Positions 6,198-7,018 of a stretch of 7,018 bases of DNA are shown one piece after another. The stretch is from an uncultured Leucobacter sp. (GTDB lineage Bacteria; Actinomycetota; Actinomycetes; Actinomycetales; Microbacteriaceae). A program made the translations under genes and the position numbers. The stretch spans positions 1 to 7,018 of the forward strand of contig CALCJF010000093.1 in assembly GCA_937967375.1 (NCBI GenBank), given 5' to 3'. Position 1 is the first letter of the stretch. The number at the start of each line of letters is the position of its first letter. The notes below the pieces were generated by a model. That model had not been told where the DNA came from. It made no database searches and was given only the letters and a program-made list of their open reading frames with translations.

Positions 6198-6971
6198 ATG
6201 AGCGCAACCGTGACCTCCAGTTCGCCGGGCAACCCCTCAGAAGAGGCGGGCATCAAGCCGTTCAACGTCACCCTGCTCGTGCGTCGCTACGATCCCGAGT
6301 CGGGCCGCGAGGCGTACTGGGAGGACTTCGACGTTCCCATGTACCCGACCGACCGTATTCTTGACGCGCTGCACCGCATCAAGTGGGATCAGGACGGTTC
6401 GCTCAGCTTCCGCCGCTCGTGCGCGCACGGCATCTGCGGTAGCGACGCGATGCGCATCAACGGACGTAACCGCCTCGCCTGCAAGACACTGGTGAAAGAT
6501 CTCGATATCTCGAAGCCGATCTACGTCGAGGCGATCAAGGGTCTGCCCCTTGAGAAGGACCTCATTGTCGACATGGAGCCGTTCTTTGCCGCATACCGTG
6601 CGGTGAACCCGTTCCTCGTCGCCGATTCGAAGCCCGAGGCGGGCAAGGAGCGCGTGCAGTCGATCGAAGACCGCGAGCGTTTCGACGACACTACGAAGTG
6701 CATTCTGTGCGCCGCCTGCACCACCTCGTGCCCCGTGTTCTGGACTGACGGACAGTACTTCGGCCCTGCCGCCATCGTGAACGCACATCGCTTCATCTTC
6801 GACTCGCGTGACGATCAGGCTCAGGTGCGTCTCGACATTCTGAACGACACGGAGGGCGTGTGGCGCTGCCGCACGACCTTCAACTGCACCGACGCATGCC
6901 CCCGCGGCATTCAGGTGACGAAGGCGATCGCCGAAGTCAAAGCCGCGATCCGCACGGGACGAACCGCTTAG
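6198..6971 (+). CDS. sdhB: Succinate dehydrogenase iron-sulfur subunit
   Basis: This 257-residue protein carries electrons from FAD to quinone through three clusters. The plant-type ferredoxin domain holds [2Fe-2S] ligands C75, C80, D83 and C95 (SCAHGICGSDAMRINGRNRLAC, residues 74-95). Aspartate at the third ligand position is also found in E. coli SdhB and is normal here. The C-terminal domain has C168-x2-C171-x2-C174 with C234 for [4Fe-4S], and C178, C224 and C230 for [3Fe-4S], spaced as in E. coli. About 20 extra residues rich in Ser/Glu precede the first beta strand (FNVTLLVRRYDP). The start ATG is 2 nt after the sdhA stop with GGAAG 8 nt upstream inside the sdhA end, so translation is probably coupled, matching the equal A:B stoichiometry. 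The TAG stop sits inside a large hairpin. Confidence 0.97.
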   Translation: MSATVTSSSPGNPSEEAGIKPFNVTLLVRRYDPESGREAYWEDFDVPMYPTDRILDALHRIKWDQDGSLSFRRSCAHGICGSDAMRINGRNRLACKTLVKDLDISKPIYVEAIKGLPLEKDLIVDMEPFFAAYRAVNPFLVADSKPEAGKERVQSIEDRERFDDTTKCILCAACTTSCPVFWTDGQYFGPAAIVNAHRFIFDSRDDQAQVRLDILNDTEGVWRCRTTFNCTDACPRGIQVTKAIAEVKAAIRTGRTA

Positions 6972-7004
6972 AAGCAAACGCATCGCGTTTGCTTGCGGTT
7001 CGTC
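6958..7004 (+). terminator. Bulged 20-bp hairpin over the sdhB stop, likely operon terminator
   Basis: An inner 10-bp perfect stem, AAGCAAACGC (6972-6981) with GCGTTTGCTT (6985-6994), closes a 3-nt loop (ATC). It is extended by an outer 10-bp perfect stem, GACGAACCGC (6958-6967) with GCGGTTCGTC (6995-7004). The only interruption is a 4-nt bulge on the left side, TTAG (6968-6971), that contains the sdhB stop codon TAG. No T-run follows, as often in actinobacterial terminators. Being a dyad, it could also serve a convergent gene beyond the window. Confidence 0.62.
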
Positions 7005-7018
7005 GTCGCGCCACTGCG

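Noticed and set aside
4333..6207. 624-codon open frame antisense to sdhA
   Set aside because: It is codon-aligned with sdhA, so its stops would need TTA, CTA or TCA codons in sdhA. These are rare in a GC-rich, highly expressed gene. The product has no recognisable domain while sdhA is unmistakable.
6443..6451. Missing cysteine in the SdhB [2Fe-2S] loop (Asp83)
   Set aside because: Aspartate at this ligand position occurs in E. coli SdhB and is common in actinobacterial SdhB, so it is not an anomaly.
6237..6983. 248-codon open frame antisense to sdhB
   Set aside because: Same codon-aligned register as above; its openness follows from sdhB codon bias.

Overview
The window looks like a chromosomal segment of a high-GC actinobacterium, most likely of the Microbacteriaceae (Leucobacter, Microbacterium or Leifsonia type). 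The grounds are strong G/C third-position bias, use of GTG starts, an SdhB with the actinobacterial CGSDAMRING form of the [2Fe-2S] loop, and the order sdhC-sdhD-sdhA-sdhB with two short membrane anchors, as in Mycobacterium tuberculosis Rv3316-Rv3319. The genus is an inference; no marker gene fixes it.

Layout: (1) 1-90, the last 29 codons of a class II lysyl-tRNA synthetase (lysS). (2) 113-1327 (+), a 12-helix MFS transporter of the YnfM-like type, 22 nt after lysS. (3) 1395-1904 (-), a GNAT N-acetyltransferase convergent with the transporter. (4) 2029-3147 (-), a monofunctional mannose-1-phosphate guanylyltransferase (ManC type). (5) 3148-3447, a 300-nt divergent intergenic region with candidate promoters and dyads. 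(6) 3448-6971 (+), the complete succinate dehydrogenase operon sdhCDAB with gaps of 18, 36 and 2 nt. (7) 6958-7004, a large bulged hairpin over the sdhB stop codon, probably the operon terminator.

The functional core is the sdh operon. SdhA (flavoprotein) oxidises succinate, SdhB (three Fe-S clusters) carries the electrons, and SdhC/SdhD anchor the complex in the membrane and pass the electrons to quinone, linking the TCA cycle to respiration. All key FAD, substrate, cluster and heme positions that I can align are present. ManC makes GDP-mannose for mannosylated glycolipids and glycans. The transporter and acetyltransferase have no deducible substrates.

I see no mobile element, CRISPR array, tRNA/rRNA, frameshift or undescribed multi-gene system. 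This is mainly an ordinary housekeeping region. The points most worth checking are non-coding: the 20-bp bulged hairpin that holds the sdhB stop codon in its bulge, and a shared TAG(G/C)CT-N7-ATG arrangement at the two minus-strand genes that suggests leaderless transcripts.
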